Source: an uncultured beta proteobacterium
GTDB taxonomy: Bacteria; Pseudomonadota; Gammaproteobacteria; Burkholderiales; Burkholderiaceae_C
Assembly: GCA_903909815.1 (NCBI GenBank)
Contig: CAIVXG010000085.1
Location: forward strand, 30,324-94,323
Direction of reading: 5' to 3'
DNA: 64,000 bases
The notes under the pieces are model-generated. The model did no database searches. It was not told the origin of the DNA and was given only the letters and a program-made list of their open reading frames with translations. Below are positions 34,111 through 44,028 of the stretch, piece by piece. The first letter of the stretch is position 1, and every line of letters begins with the position of its first letter. A program made the translations under genes and the position numbers.

Positions 34111-34149
34111 CACCAGGGATCGAATCCGGCAAACACTGCCGGAAAAAGC

Positions 34150-34192
34150 GAGGCGCTCTGGACACATTGTCCCGAGCGCCTCTTGCATTCTT
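34150..34192 (+). terminator. Probable terminator downstream of sucD
   Basis: gaggcgctc/gagcgcctc 9-bp inverted repeat followed by ttgcattctt. Confidence 0.55.
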
Positions 34193-34217
34193 GATGACGC
34201 AATTCGGATGGAGCGTG

Positions 34218-34904
34218 ATGATGGAGCTGCTGCAAACGCTGGATTTCTGGATTGGCCTGCTCAAGATCGTCTGGATCAACGTGATCCTGTCTGGTGACAA
34301 CGCCGTCGTGATTGCGCTGGCAGCTCGCTCCTTGCTGCCACATCAGCAAAGGAAGGCGATCGTGCTTGGCTCCGGCGCTGCCGTCGTGCTGAGGATCGCG
34401 CTGACCATGGTGGCCGCCAAACTGCTGGCCATGCCCTACCTGCAAATCGCGGGTGGCCTGCTGTTGCTTTGGGTGGGTGTGCAACTCTTGAAAGAAGAAG
34501 GGGGCGGCACCGAAAGCGCCAAGGAACAGGGCGGCCTGCTGGCTGCGGTGCGTACCATTCTGATAGCCGACGTCGTGATGAGCCTGGACAACGTGATTGC
34601 GGTTGCGGCTGCAGCCAAGGGTAGCCCCCTGCTCCTCGTATTGGGGCTGACCATGAGTATCCCGCTGGTCACCTTTGGCAGCGCCATGATGATCCGGTTG
34701 ATGCAGCGTTTCCCGTTCATCATTGACTTGGGAGCCGGACTGATTGGTTGGGTCGCGGGCGACACCATCATCAGCGACGTCAGCATACAAATGATTGTGG
34801 GCGGCGTTTGGCTGCACTACGCGGCGGCGGCGGCGGGGTCGGTATTGGTGATCACAGCGGGCAAAGTGCTGGCTGCACGGGGCCGGGGCTCGGCGGCTTC
34901 CTGA
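34218..34904 (+). CDS. TerC family integral membrane protein
   Basis: DFWIGLLKIVWINVILSGDNAVVIALAARSLLPHQQ...ADVVMSLDNVIAVAAAA. Confidence 0.92.
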   Translation: MMELLQTLDFWIGLLKIVWINVILSGDNAVVIALAARSLLPHQQRKAIVLGSGAAVVLRIALTMVAAKLLAMPYLQIAGGLLLLWVGVQLLKEEGGGTESAKEQGGLLAAVRTILIADVVMSLDNVIAVAAAAKGSPLLLVLGLTMSIPLVTFGSAMMIRLMQRFPFIIDLGAGLIGWVAGDTIISDVSIQMIVGGVWLHYAAAAAGSVLVITAGKVLAARGRGSAAS

Positions 34905-35142
34905 TGCGCGCGAGCCCGATTTGAAGACCGGACATGAAAGCCGGCATCGATGTGGGCGCGAAAGCGATTAAATATCTTCCTCGGCGTCCGTTTTTTCGAC
35001 ACGGAATCCGGCTTGGTCACCAAAGGTTGTTGCAGCCAAGTCGGGGCTCTGGTAATGTTGGACGGGGCGCGATCTAATGTGCAGTCTGGCGCCCCGGTGC
35101 GCAACAGGCGATCAAGCAATAATCACAACAAAACTTTCAGCG

Positions 35143-35931
35143 ATGATTCATTACGAATTTTATTCCCAGACCGACACGGGACTGACAAGGGCGAAAAACG
35201 AGGACTCCATCGGCTTGGATGCCGATACCCAGCTGTGTGTCCTGGCCGATGGAATGGGCGGCTATAACGCCGGTGAAATTGCCAGCGGTCTGGCTGTGAC
35301 CTATATCATGTCCGAGATGCCGCGATGGTTGGCGCAGGCGAAGCGGCTGGCAGACGCTGCGCAGGTGCGCCGTGCCCTGGAAATTTGCGTGGAAAACACG
35401 AATCTTTCGATATTGAAGGCGGCTCACGCAAATTCCCGGCTGGCGGGTATGGGAACCACCCTGGTAGTGGGCGTGTTTCAGCCGACCCACCTGGTTCTTG
35501 GTCACATTGGTGATTCGCGCTGCTATCGGTTGCGAAAGTCTATGCTGACCCAAATTACGCGCGATCACTCCTTACTTCAGGAACAAATCGATGCCGGGTT
35601 GATTTCGCGAGAGGAAGCAGCCAACTCGTCCCAAAAGAACTTGGTGACAAGGGCCTTGGGCGTTGAGGAGTCGGTCATACTTGAAGTGAATGAACACGAA
35701 GTGCTGCCAGATGACATCTTTCTGATGTGTTCGGATGGTCTGACCGACATGATGACGGACGTGGAAATCGCAAAAATACTGCTGTCTGAACCGACATTGG
35801 AGGCGATGACGCAACGGTTGATTCACGACGCCAACGAAAACGGAGGCCGTGACAACATCAGCGTCGTTTTGGCTCGGGCGGTTTCTGACGCCAAGAAACC
35901 TACAATCATGGCGCGATTGCTTGGTCGCTAG
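35143..35931 (+). CDS. PP2C-family Ser/Thr protein phosphatase
   Basis: TDTGLTRAKNEDSIGLD...VLADGMGGYNAGEIAS...GHIGDSRCYRLR...MCSDGLTDMM...GRDNISVVLA. Confidence 0.94.
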   Translation: MIHYEFYSQTDTGLTRAKNEDSIGLDADTQLCVLADGMGGYNAGEIASGLAVTYIMSEMPRWLAQAKRLADAAQVRRALEICVENTNLSILKAAHANSRLAGMGTTLVVGVFQPTHLVLGHIGDSRCYRLRKSMLTQITRDHSLLQEQIDAGLISREEAANSSQKNLVTRALGVEESVILEVNEHEVLPDDIFLMCSDGLTDMMTDVEIAKILLSEPTLEAMTQRLIHDANENGGRDNISVVLARAVSDAKKPTIMARLLGR

Positions 35932-36034
35932 CTTGCAGGTTCCGAAATGCGCAGCACAGCGGGTCTGGGCAGTGGGTTCTTGCAGATGAGTATTTTCGTT
36001 CACCGCGCAACAAGCTTAGGAACTGGAGTTGGTA

Positions 36035-36733
36035 ATGCCAAAAATGATCGTATCGCTTGACGGGATCGTCGTCAAAGACGTCGTCCTGACGAAGAACAGG
36101 ACGACCTTGGGGCGCAGGCCATACAACGACATCGTGATCGACAATCTGGCTGTCAGCGGTGAGCACGCCGTGGTTCAAATGAGCGGCGGACAGGTCTACA
36201 TCGAAGACTTGAACAGCACCAATGGCACGAGCCTGAACGGTAAGGCCATCAAAAGGGAACTCCTGAACAACAACGACATTGTCGAAATTGGCAAATATAA
36301 GGTCAAGTATTTCCAGGACACTCCCAGCGATGATGTCGAAAAGACGCCGGGTGCGCGCTCCGGCGCTGGTTCTGAATCAGCGCCCGCGCGCGCAACGCCA
36401 TCATCCTTCGCCGTGATGCCGTCTACCACTATGGCCGAATCTTACGAGTCGCCAAGCCCGTCTGCCTTTGATGGAAATGCCGCCATCAAAGTCATATCAG
36501 GCGGCGCCGCGGGTAGGCAGGTTCCGCTGGTGAAGGTGGTGACCACCATCGGCAGGATCGGCGTTTCGGTCGCTTCGATTACCAAGCGTCGTAATGGGTT
36601 TGTTGTTGCTCACGTCGAAGGAGCGAGTCGGTTGCGCATCAATGGGCACCCCATCGGGGCGGATTCCGTGCCATTGAACGACCAGGACATACTGGAACTG
36701 GCGGGCACGCAAATGCAGTTTTTTCACCTGTGA
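36035..36733 (+). CDS. FHA domain-containing protein (second divergent FHA-like region at C-terminus)
   Basis: TLGRRPYNDIVIDNLAVSGEHAVVQMSGGQVYIEDLNSTNGTSLNGKAI = FHA; C-terminal TIGRIGVSVASITKRRNGFVVAHVEGASRLRINGHPI resembles a degenerate FHA. Confidence 0.88.
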   Translation: MPKMIVSLDGIVVKDVVLTKNRTTLGRRPYNDIVIDNLAVSGEHAVVQMSGGQVYIEDLNSTNGTSLNGKAIKRELLNNNDIVEIGKYKVKYFQDTPSDDVEKTPGARSGAGSESAPARATPSSFAVMPSTTMAESYESPSPSAFDGNAAIKVISGGAAGRQVPLVKVVTTIGRIGVSVASITKRRNGFVVAHVEGASRLRINGHPIGADSVPLNDQDILELAGTQMQFFHL

Positions 36734-36734
36734 C

Positions 36735-37583
36735 GTGAGGGAGCCTGGGTTCAAAGGGCTGGCGCTGGCGCTGGGGGCGATCACGCTTTGGTCCACGCTG
36801 GCTTCCCTGAGTGTGGCACTGGCAAGGGTGCCGCCCTTGCTGCTGACCGGGTTGGCCTTGCTCGCGGGCAGTCTGATCGCACTGCCGCTTTCGGGCTTTG
36901 ACTTGCGCCAATGGCGCGTGCCATTGGCGACGCTGGCGTTGGGCGTATATGGCCTGTTTGGCTATCACTTCATGTTTTTCATCGCCCTGCGCTTCGCACC
37001 TCCGGTGCAGGCCAATCTAGTTAACTATCTGTGGCCGCTGCTGATTGTCTTGCTGGCGCCAGCGCTGTTGCGCAACCTGCATTTTCGTTGGATGCATGTG
37101 CTCGCGGCCTGCATCGGATTCAGCGGTGCGGCGATTGCAATCGTCGGCAACCGTTCGCTCGATAGCGCTTTCGCTTGGGGCTATGTGCCGGCCTTGGCGG
37201 CGGCTTTCATATGGGCCAGTTATTCGTTGCTGACGCAGCGTGTGCCGCACTTTCCCACCTCGGCGATCGGCGCTTTTGCGCTGGTTTCAGGCCTGCTGTC
37301 GCTGCTTTGTCATGGGCTGCTGGAGCCGAGCGCGGACTTGAGCCTGCGCGATCTTATGCTGATTGCGGCCATGGGTTTGGGGCCTCTGGGCGCTGCATTC
37401 TTTCTGTGGGATGCCGCCCTCAAACGGGGCGATGCACGACGTATCGGACTTCTGAGTTTTCTCACGCCGTTGCTCTCGACCCTGCTGTTGCTGGGTCTGC
37501 GCCACGAGACCCCAGGCTGGCCAGTGATGCTGGCCACGGCGCTGATCGTGGGCGCGGCCGCCATCGGGCTGCGCCAGCGCTAA
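36735..37583 (+). CDS. DMT (EamA-like) transporter
   Basis: 282 aa, about 10 hydrophobic helices, EamA-like repeats; YddG-like. Confidence 0.82.
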   Translation: MREPGFKGLALALGAITLWSTLASLSVALARVPPLLLTGLALLAGSLIALPLSGFDLRQWRVPLATLALGVYGLFGYHFMFFIALRFAPPVQANLVNYLWPLLIVLLAPALLRNLHFRWMHVLAACIGFSGAAIAIVGNRSLDSAFAWGYVPALAAAFIWASYSLLTQRVPHFPTSAIGAFALVSGLLSLLCHGLLEPSADLSLRDLMLIAAMGLGPLGAAFFLWDAALKRGDARRIGLLSFLTPLLSTLLLLGLRHETPGWPVMLATALIVGAAAIGLRQR

Positions 37584-37587
37584 AGGT

Positions 37588-39366
37588 TCAACGCTCGGAC
37601 ATCAGTTCGGCTGGATATTCGGCAGCGATCACTCTTTGTGCCCAATCGCGCAGCTTGCTGGTGTCGGCACGCAATACCTCCTGTTTGACCGCCAGAATCT
37701 GCGACGGATGCATGGAGAAGCTGCGCAAGCCCAAGCCCAGCAGCAGTCGCGTCAGCGTGACGTCGCCCGCCATCTCGCCACACACGCTCACGCTTTTTCC
37801 TTGGGCCTGCGCCTGCGCAATGGTGTCGCCCACCAGTTGCAGCACCGCCGGGTGCAGTGGGTCGTACAGGTGCGCCACTGATTCATCGGCGCGGTCGATC
37901 GCCAGCGTGTACTGGATCAGATCGTTGGTACCGATGGAAAGGAAGTCGAAATACTTGAGAAAGGTTTTGAGCGTGAGCGCTGCTGCCGGTATTTCTATCA
38001 TGGCGCCAAGCTTCACGGGCCCATAAGTCTGCCCACGCTGATCCAGATCGGCGCGGGCCTGGTCAATCAGCGTCAGCGTCTGCCGGATTTCGCTCGCGTG
38101 CGCCAGCATCGGTATCAACAGATTTACCTGACCCTGTGCCGCAGCCCGCAGGATGGCGCGCAACTGGGTAAGAAACATGGCCGGATCTGCCAGACTCCAG
38201 CGAATGGCGCGCAGGCCCAAAGCCGGATTCAGGTGCGCCTCGTCGCTCTGATTCTTGTCGTGGCGCGAGTCGATCTGCTTGTCGGCACCGACATCGACCG
38301 TGCGGATCGTCACTGGCATGCCCTGCATGCCGTTCAGAGCGAGCACATAGGCCTGGTATTGCTCCTCCTCATCTGGCAGGAGGTTCTGCCCCGGTTGCGT
38401 GCGGCCCATGAACAGGAACTCGCTGCGAAACAGGCCCACCCCGACAGCACCCGCGGTGATGGCGCTGGCCGTGTCATCGGGCATTTCGATGTTCGCCAAC
38501 AGTTCCACGCGCTGGCCATCGAGCGTGACCGCGGGCGTATTGCGCAGCCTGGCCAAACGGGTGCGCTCCAGTTCAAATTGGCGCTGCTTGAATCCGTACT
38601 CGGCCAAGATGATGGGCGAGGGATCGACGATCACGACACCGGCCTCGCCGTCGATGATGACCCAATCGTCCTGTCGAATGAGTTGGCTGGCCAGGCGTGC
38701 TCCCACCACCGCCGGGATGTCCAGACTGCGCGCGACGATAGCGGTGTGCGAGGTCTTTCCGCCCACATCGGTGACGAAACCGGCAAAGACGCTTTGCTTG
38801 AACTGCAGCATGTCAGCCGGTGAAACATCGTGCGCGATCATGATAAGCGGCACGTCCACGGTGTCATCCAGCAACAAGTCCTGCTGCGCCTTGCGTCGGG
38901 AGACGCTGTGCACCACGGGGGCAGCTACGCCACGCATGTGCCGCAAGACGCGCTCCACAACCTGCTCCAGGTCGGCCTTGCGCTCGCGCAGGTACTCGTC
39001 TTCCATCTCGTCGAACTGTCGTGCAATGACTTCCAGTTGCGATGTCAGCGCCCACTCTGCGTTGTAGAGGCGGTCCGCGATCCAGTGCTTGATGCCCGCG
39101 GTGAGCAGTTCGTCCTGCAGCAGCATCAGGTGCACATCCAGCAACGCAGTCAACTCATGTGGCGCGTCCTTGGGCATGGCCGCTTGCAGGCGTTGGATCT
39201 CATCCACCACCGCGTCGCGCCCAGAGCGCACACGTTGGATTTCGGCCTGAATCTGGGACGGCTCGATGAAATAATGCGCCACATCCACTCGGCTGGATGC
39301 CACCAGCACGGCGCGACCAATAGCAATGCCGCGGGCGACCGGGGAACCGTGGATGGAGAAGGTCAT
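37588..39366 (-). CDS. ptsI: Phosphoenolpyruvate-protein phosphotransferase (enzyme I)
   Basis: GGKTSHTAIVARSLDIPAVVG active-site His region; GVGLFRSEFLFMGR; SIGTNDLIQYTLAIDR. Confidence 0.96.
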   Translation of the reverse strand: MTFSIHGSPVARGIAIGRAVLVASSRVDVAHYFIEPSQIQAEIQRVRSGRDAVVDEIQRLQAAMPKDAPHELTALLDVHLMLLQDELLTAGIKHWIADRLYNAEWALTSQLEVIARQFDEMEDEYLRERKADLEQVVERVLRHMRGVAAPVVHSVSRRKAQQDLLLDDTVDVPLIMIAHDVSPADMLQFKQSVFAGFVTDVGGKTSHTAIVARSLDIPAVVGARLASQLIRQDDWVIIDGEAGVVIVDPSPIILAEYGFKQRQFELERTRLARLRNTPAVTLDGQRVELLANIEMPDDTASAITAGAVGVGLFRSEFLFMGRTQPGQNLLPDEEEQYQAYVLALNGMQGMPVTIRTVDVGADKQIDSRHDKNQSDEAHLNPALGLRAIRWSLADPAMFLTQLRAILRAAAQGQVNLLIPMLAHASEIRQTLTLIDQARADLDQRGQTYGPVKLGAMIEIPAAALTLKTFLKYFDFLSIGTNDLIQYTLAIDRADESVAHLYDPLHPAVLQLVGDTIAQAQAQGKSVSVCGEMAGDVTLTRLLLGLGLRSFSMHPSQILAVKQEVLRADTSKLRDWAQRVIAAEYPAELMSER

Positions 39367-39369
39367 GCC

Positions 39370-39639
39370 TTATTCACCTTCGCCGAATTTGTCTGCTATG
39401 AGCGCCAGCAAGGCTTCCATGGCCTCCTGTTCGCGCTCGCCGCTGGTTTCGACTTCGACCGTGCTGCCGATGCCGGCGGCCAGCATCATCACACCCATGA
39501 TACTTTTTGCGTTGACGCGCCGCTCGCCGCGCGACATGAACACTTCGCACGGGAAACTGCCCGCCAGCTTGGTGAGCTTGGCCGATGCGCGAGCGTGCAG
39601 GCCGAGCTTATTGCTGATGGTCGTGGTGGTTTTGATCAT
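39370..39639 (-). CDS. ptsH: Phosphocarrier protein HPr
   Basis: NKLGLHARASAKLTKLAGSF...NAKSIMGVMMLAA. Confidence 0.96.
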   Translation of the reverse strand: MIKTTTTISNKLGLHARASAKLTKLAGSFPCEVFMSRGERRVNAKSIMGVMMLAAGIGSTVEVETSGEREQEAMEALLALIADKFGEGE

Positions 39640-40051
39640 GGGGTTTTTTCACCTGGTTTTGGGGCGCGGTAACGGCTACTTGCATTACACCCTGGGTGCC
39701 GCCGGCCACAGCCCGAGTCACCAGCGCGTCCAGCGGTTCGTGCCGGTAGGTCAGAACGCGCAGCAGCATCGGCAGGTTCAGCCCGGAAATCAGTTTTGAG
39801 TTCACGCCGTCCAACAGCTTTTGCGCGACATTGCACGGCGTGGCGCCGAACACATCGGTCAGCACCAGCGTATGGCTTGTGCCCAGTTGTGCCATGGCGA
39901 TGCGTGCGCCGGCCAGACTCTCCTCCGGTGGCACGTTGGGCTGCACGTCCAGCGCCGACAAGTAGGCGCCGCAGTCCGGGAATACGTGCAGCGCACTGGC
40001 GCGAAACGCTTGAGCCAGTGGCGCATGGGCGATGATGAAGATGCCGTTCAT
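39608..40051 (-). CDS. PTS EIIA component, mannose/sorbose family-like
   Basis: MNGIFIIAHAPLAQAFRASALHVFPDCG...TLVLTDVFGATPCNVAQKLLDG. Confidence 0.9.
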   Translation of the reverse strand: MNGIFIIAHAPLAQAFRASALHVFPDCGAYLSALDVQPNVPPEESLAGARIAMAQLGTSHTLVLTDVFGATPCNVAQKLLDGVNSKLISGLNLPMLLRVLTYRHEPLDALVTRAVAGGTQGVMQVAVTAPQNQVKKPHDQNHHDHQQ

Positions 40052-41283
40052 AGCCCTTGATTATGCGGTTTCACCGCCAGGAAATAGGTGTATGACGCGA
40101 TGCAGCACAGCAAAAACACCGACATGGCACTTTGGAAAGAGGCGATCTCCGAGCAACCCATCGACTTGAAGCCGTCGACCAACAGGCCCACACCCCACTG
40201 CACCACAAACACACCCATGAATATGACAAGATTGAAGGCCGACAGCGCGCGACCGGCCATCGCAGTATCGAACGCCATCGCCACCGCGGGTTGCGACAGT
40301 GAAACAAAGGTCGAACTCATGCAAAACAGGGTCCACAGCCAAGCCGTGGCACCGCCCAGCCGTGGGCCCGCGGCGATCAGGATGGCAAGGAAGACAAAGC
40401 TCAGCGGCAGGCCCCAGGTCATGAGCCGACTCGCATGCAGTCCGCGCTTGGCCAGCATTGGGTTGACCCAACCCCAGAGCCAGAAGCTGCACAACATCAT
40501 CACATTGAGCCAGAACATGCCGGTTGCCGCCTGCAGTGGCGAGTAGTGTGCGACCTTGATCATCCAGGGCGAAGCCCAAAGGGTTTGCATCGCCAGCAGT
40601 CCGCCGTAGCTGAAGAAACCCATGGGGGCGAGACTGCGAAAGTAGGGGTGTTTCCAGACCTCGGCGTAGATGCGCAACAGGCTGCCGCTGGCGTCGGTCT
40701 TGGCGGGCGCTGCAGGCCAGCGTGGCACCGCCCACGCCATCAGCAGCATCGACACGCTAATGCAGGCAGCCAGACCCCAGAAGATCGCACGCCAACCCAG
40801 TACTGGCATCAGCCATTGCACCGGCAGCGTTGATGCCACCATGCCCAAAGATCCCGACATCAGCATCCACGAATTGGCGCGCAACTGAACCGCTGGCTCC
40901 AACCAGCGCCGATAGGCCGTGAGCGGTGCCATCAGGCAGGCGCTCACACCAGCACCGCACAGCAAGCGCGCGGCCAGCAACAATGTGAAACTGGTGGCAG
41001 CGGAGAATGCCACGCAGCCCGCCACCGCCGCCGCCAGGAAACACAGCAACACCTGCTTGGGCCCGTGTCGGTCCAGCCAACGGCCCAGCGGCAGTTGCAT
41101 CGCGGCAAAGCCCAGAAAGTAGCCTCCGGCCAGTAACCCCAGGTCGCCTGCGCTGAGCGCGAACTCCTGCGTCAGCGTGGGTGAGAGCGTGGCCGTGATG
41201 GCGCGCACCAGTGCCGACAGGAAGTAGGCAAAGGCGAAGGCCAGGAACACCAGCACAGCGGTGCGACGCGGCAATAGCTGCAT
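40048..41283 (-). CDS. MFS transporter
   Basis: 411 aa, GGYFLGFAAMQLPLGRWLDRHGPKQVLL MFS motif; overlaps the EIIA start. Confidence 0.88.
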   Translation of the reverse strand: MQLLPRRTAVLVFLAFAFAYFLSALVRAITATLSPTLTQEFALSAGDLGLLAGGYFLGFAAMQLPLGRWLDRHGPKQVLLCFLAAAVAGCVAFSAATSFTLLLAARLLCGAGVSACLMAPLTAYRRWLEPAVQLRANSWMLMSGSLGMVASTLPVQWLMPVLGWRAIFWGLAACISVSMLLMAWAVPRWPAAPAKTDASGSLLRIYAEVWKHPYFRSLAPMGFFSYGGLLAMQTLWASPWMIKVAHYSPLQAATGMFWLNVMMLCSFWLWGWVNPMLAKRGLHASRLMTWGLPLSFVFLAILIAAGPRLGGATAWLWTLFCMSSTFVSLSQPAVAMAFDTAMAGRALSAFNLVIFMGVFVVQWGVGLLVDGFKSMGCSEIASFQSAMSVFLLCCIASYTYFLAVKPHNQGL

Positions 41284-41325
41284 GAAGTGGCGATCAGAAG
41301 CCGCCGCCGCGCAGACCGGCCGAGA

Positions 41326-41781
41326 TCACTTGGCCCTGAAGCTGTCGTGGCAGTTCTTGCAGGCGCCGCCCGTGGGTCCGAAAGCGGACTTCAGGCTGTC
41401 CAGGTTGCCCGCCTTGGCAGCGGCGCTGAGCTTGGTCGTCTCTGCCATCAACTTCTCCGAGGCTTCCTTGAACTTGGCGTGCTGCGACCAGACTTCGGGC
41501 AGAGCCTTGGTGTTGCCCGCCTTGTCCGAGCCCTCGACAAATCCGGCCCACGGCAACCTGGACATGAATTCCACGATGGCGGCGCTTTCTGCGGCCTGCT
41601 TGGCATCGAATGGCGCTTTGCCATTGGCCATGGCACCGAGGCGCCCGAAGTGCGTGGCCATGACGGTGAGAGCGCTCTGGCGATATTTCACCGCGTCTTC
41701 CGGTTTGGCGAACTGGGCCACGGCGGGTGTGCTCAGGGCGGCGACCGATGCGGTAAGAACAAATGCGGCAATGGCTTTCAT
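41326..41781 (-). CDS. Cytochrome c' / c-556 family protein
   Basis: Signal peptide MKAIAAFVLTASVAALSTPAVAQ; C-terminal CKNCHDSF heme motif. Confidence 0.93.
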   Translation of the reverse strand: MKAIAAFVLTASVAALSTPAVAQFAKPEDAVKYRQSALTVMATHFGRLGAMANGKAPFDAKQAAESAAIVEFMSRLPWAGFVEGSDKAGNTKALPEVWSQHAKFKEASEKLMAETTKLSAAAKAGNLDSLKSAFGPTGGACKNCHDSFRAK

Positions 41782-41918
41782 GGAATATCCTTGGCGGGTT
41801 GATACGAGAATGTCGAGCGCAGCGAGCTTGCTTGTGGCAGAAGTGTAATGGCATAGAAATAGTTTTGCCGAGGCGCAGGAATGCGGGCGCGCCGGCATGG
41901 ATGAAGAACGGGGAATTC

Positions 41919-42584
41919 ATGACACACAGAATCAGGGTCTGGGATCTTCCCACCCGCATATTTCATTGGGCACTGGTGCTGTGCATCGTGGCACTGATCA
42001 TCACGGGCGAGATCGGGACTGACATACTGCCATGGCATTTCCGCTTCGGGTACACGGTGCTCAGCCTGCTGCTGTTTCGCATCGTCTGGGGCTTCATCGG
42101 CGGGCGCTGGTCGCGCTTTACCTCGTTCGTGCACCGGCCTTCCACGGTGCTGGCCTACATCCGCGGACAGGGGCGTCCTGAGCACAACGTGGGACACAAC
42201 CCCTTGGGTGCCGGTTCGGTGCTGGCGATGCTGTTTTTCCTGCTGGCCCAGGTGGGCACCGGCCTGTTCAGTGACGACGAGATCGCATTTTCGGGTCCAC
42301 TCACGAAGTTCGCGGCGGACGCCACGGTCAAGCTGGCGACGACTTACCACGCCGAAATCGGCAAGGTCGCTCTGATCGGGTTGGTGCTGCTGCACATTGC
42401 AGCCATCGCGTATTACCGTGTGAAGAAGCAGGAGAACCTCGTTCCCGCCATGTTGCACGGCGACCGGGAACTGGATGTCCCGATGGATCCATCGCGCGAC
42501 GATGTTCGCTCACGCTGCCTCGCCGCCTTGGTGTTTTTCCTGTGCGCCATCTCGGTTGCGAGTGGCGTTCAACTGTGCAACTGA
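41919..42584 (+). CDS. Cytochrome b561-family membrane protein
   Basis: MTHRIRVWDLPTRIFHWALVLCIVALIITGEIG...FRIVWGFIGGRWSRFTSFVH; divergent from the cytochrome c' gene. Confidence 0.92.
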   Translation: MTHRIRVWDLPTRIFHWALVLCIVALIITGEIGTDILPWHFRFGYTVLSLLLFRIVWGFIGGRWSRFTSFVHRPSTVLAYIRGQGRPEHNVGHNPLGAGSVLAMLFFLLAQVGTGLFSDDEIAFSGPLTKFAADATVKLATTYHAEIGKVALIGLVLLHIAAIAYYRVKKQENLVPAMLHGDRELDVPMDPSRDDVRSRCLAALVFFLCAISVASGVQLCN

Positions 42585-42686
42585 TTTCGGGATTGGGGTG
42601 AGCAGCCTGCACGGAGTCCTTGGCATTGAGAAGAGGACAGGCTCAGACTTGGAGGGGCCCGCCAGGTCTTGCGCCTGAAGCAGGCG

Positions 42687-43880
42687 CTATACCATTGAAA
42701 GCATGCGCTCGAGGCTGAGATTGACCTTGACGTCGCGGTGCGGCACCGTTGCGACGATCCTAAACTCTTTCTGACTGGTATCGCGAAACATGGGTTCTGC
42801 CGTGGCCATGCCATGTCGATTCACCAGCACCGCTACTCGTGGTGTCGTGGTGTTGGGGCCGCGGCGCACGACCACTGCAACCTCCTGGGTGGCCAGGCGC
42901 ACATACGAGCCAGGCGCGTAGATTCCCAGTACCTTGATCAGAGACGCTCCGGCTTCGTCCACTTCGCGGTTTTCATCGAAATAGCAGGCTTGCATGGCGA
43001 CCCCGGGCTGCAATGGTTCGCGCGATGCGCGGGGAGCGAGCATCGCGGCAAAGACATTGGCGCGCTGGATCAAGCGTGCAATACGGGACGTCGGAGTGCG
43101 AGGCGCCAGCGGGCCAGGCGACTTATCCAGGTGATGAAAGACGGATTCCAGCCAGACCGTATCGGTGACGCCGAGATCTTTCAAGGATTCAGCAGAGAAT
43201 GCGGCGTGGACTTCAATCAAATGTCGCTGCGTTGCCGTCAGTGGAGTCGTTTGAAGCGCCAAGTCGTCTTGCATGGCGGTCATGCTGATGTTCATGGTCA
43301 GGGCGACCTTGCCCAGCGTATCGACCATCTCCGGCGGCCAATTCAGCACCTGGCGTGCCGCCAGTTCCGCTGCCACGCATACGAGCAGGGCATGCATGGC
43401 GCTATACGAGCGCAGTTCGGTGGCAGAAAGGTACATCAGCGCAAATAGCGTGGCATCCGGGTTGCGCTGCGCCTGCCGACTTACGTCTCGCTGCAAGGCG
43501 TCCAGCAACTTCAGGAATGACGCCTTTTGCGGGTCTCGCAGCAAGCTGTTTGCCCGTTCAAGCAAGTCCAGCCAATCGGGGGCAGCATTCTCGGTGACCA
43601 CCTTCTTCGTCAGATCCCCCGCAGTGATGCGGGTGTTGGCGATCTCACCCAGACTCAATTCCTTGCGTAGCAGGGCGTGGAGCTTGCCGACATATTCACG
43701 CTGATGGTCGCTCTCATCGATGTTCAGGCTAACTCCGAGTCCCAGCAGATGTTCCAACTCTGCCGCCGAAGAGATCACATAGCCTTTTTGGGCCAGCAAA
43801 GCGCCATCGGCCGAGCGTAATGCAAACGGCAATGGCAAATTCAAAGGAATCAGGTCGGGGTTGACGCTAACAAGTTTCAT
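42687..43880 (-). CDS. HD-GYP-like protein lacking HD and GYP motifs (probable catalytically inactive)
   Basis: N-terminus resembles HD-GYP leader domains (LRSADGALLAQKGYVISSAAELEHLL); core SYSAMHALLVCVAAELAARQVLNWPPEMVDTLGKVALTMNISMTAMQDDLALQTTPLTATQRHLIEVHAAFSAESLKDLG follows HD-GYP helix order but has TMNIS where HDIG is expected. Confidence 0.7.
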   Translation of the reverse strand: MKLVSVNPDLIPLNLPLPFALRSADGALLAQKGYVISSAAELEHLLGLGVSLNIDESDHQREYVGKLHALLRKELSLGEIANTRITAGDLTKKVVTENAAPDWLDLLERANSLLRDPQKASFLKLLDALQRDVSRQAQRNPDATLFALMYLSATELRSYSAMHALLVCVAAELAARQVLNWPPEMVDTLGKVALTMNISMTAMQDDLALQTTPLTATQRHLIEVHAAFSAESLKDLGVTDTVWLESVFHHLDKSPGPLAPRTPTSRIARLIQRANVFAAMLAPRASREPLQPGVAMQACYFDENREVDEAGASLIKVLGIYAPGSYVRLATQEVAVVVRRGPNTTTPRVAVLVNRHGMATAEPMFRDTSQKEFRIVATVPHRDVKVNLSLERMLSMV

Positions 43881-44028
43881 GGTTTAGGTCGGATTATCCA
43901 ATGAAAGTAGCTTTTGAAGCTGGGGCATGATGGCGAATACAGGCGTGCATCTTGCCATCAATTCACTTGCGCCCCCCAATTTTCTGGTTTGGCCCGGTTT
44001 GTGGTGCGAGCCTGCTAGCATCGACCGC

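Noticed and set aside
42671-42687. gcgcctg-aag-caggcgc hairpin at the end of the HD-GYP-like gene
   Set aside because: Good stem but no T tract on either strand; not supported as a terminator.
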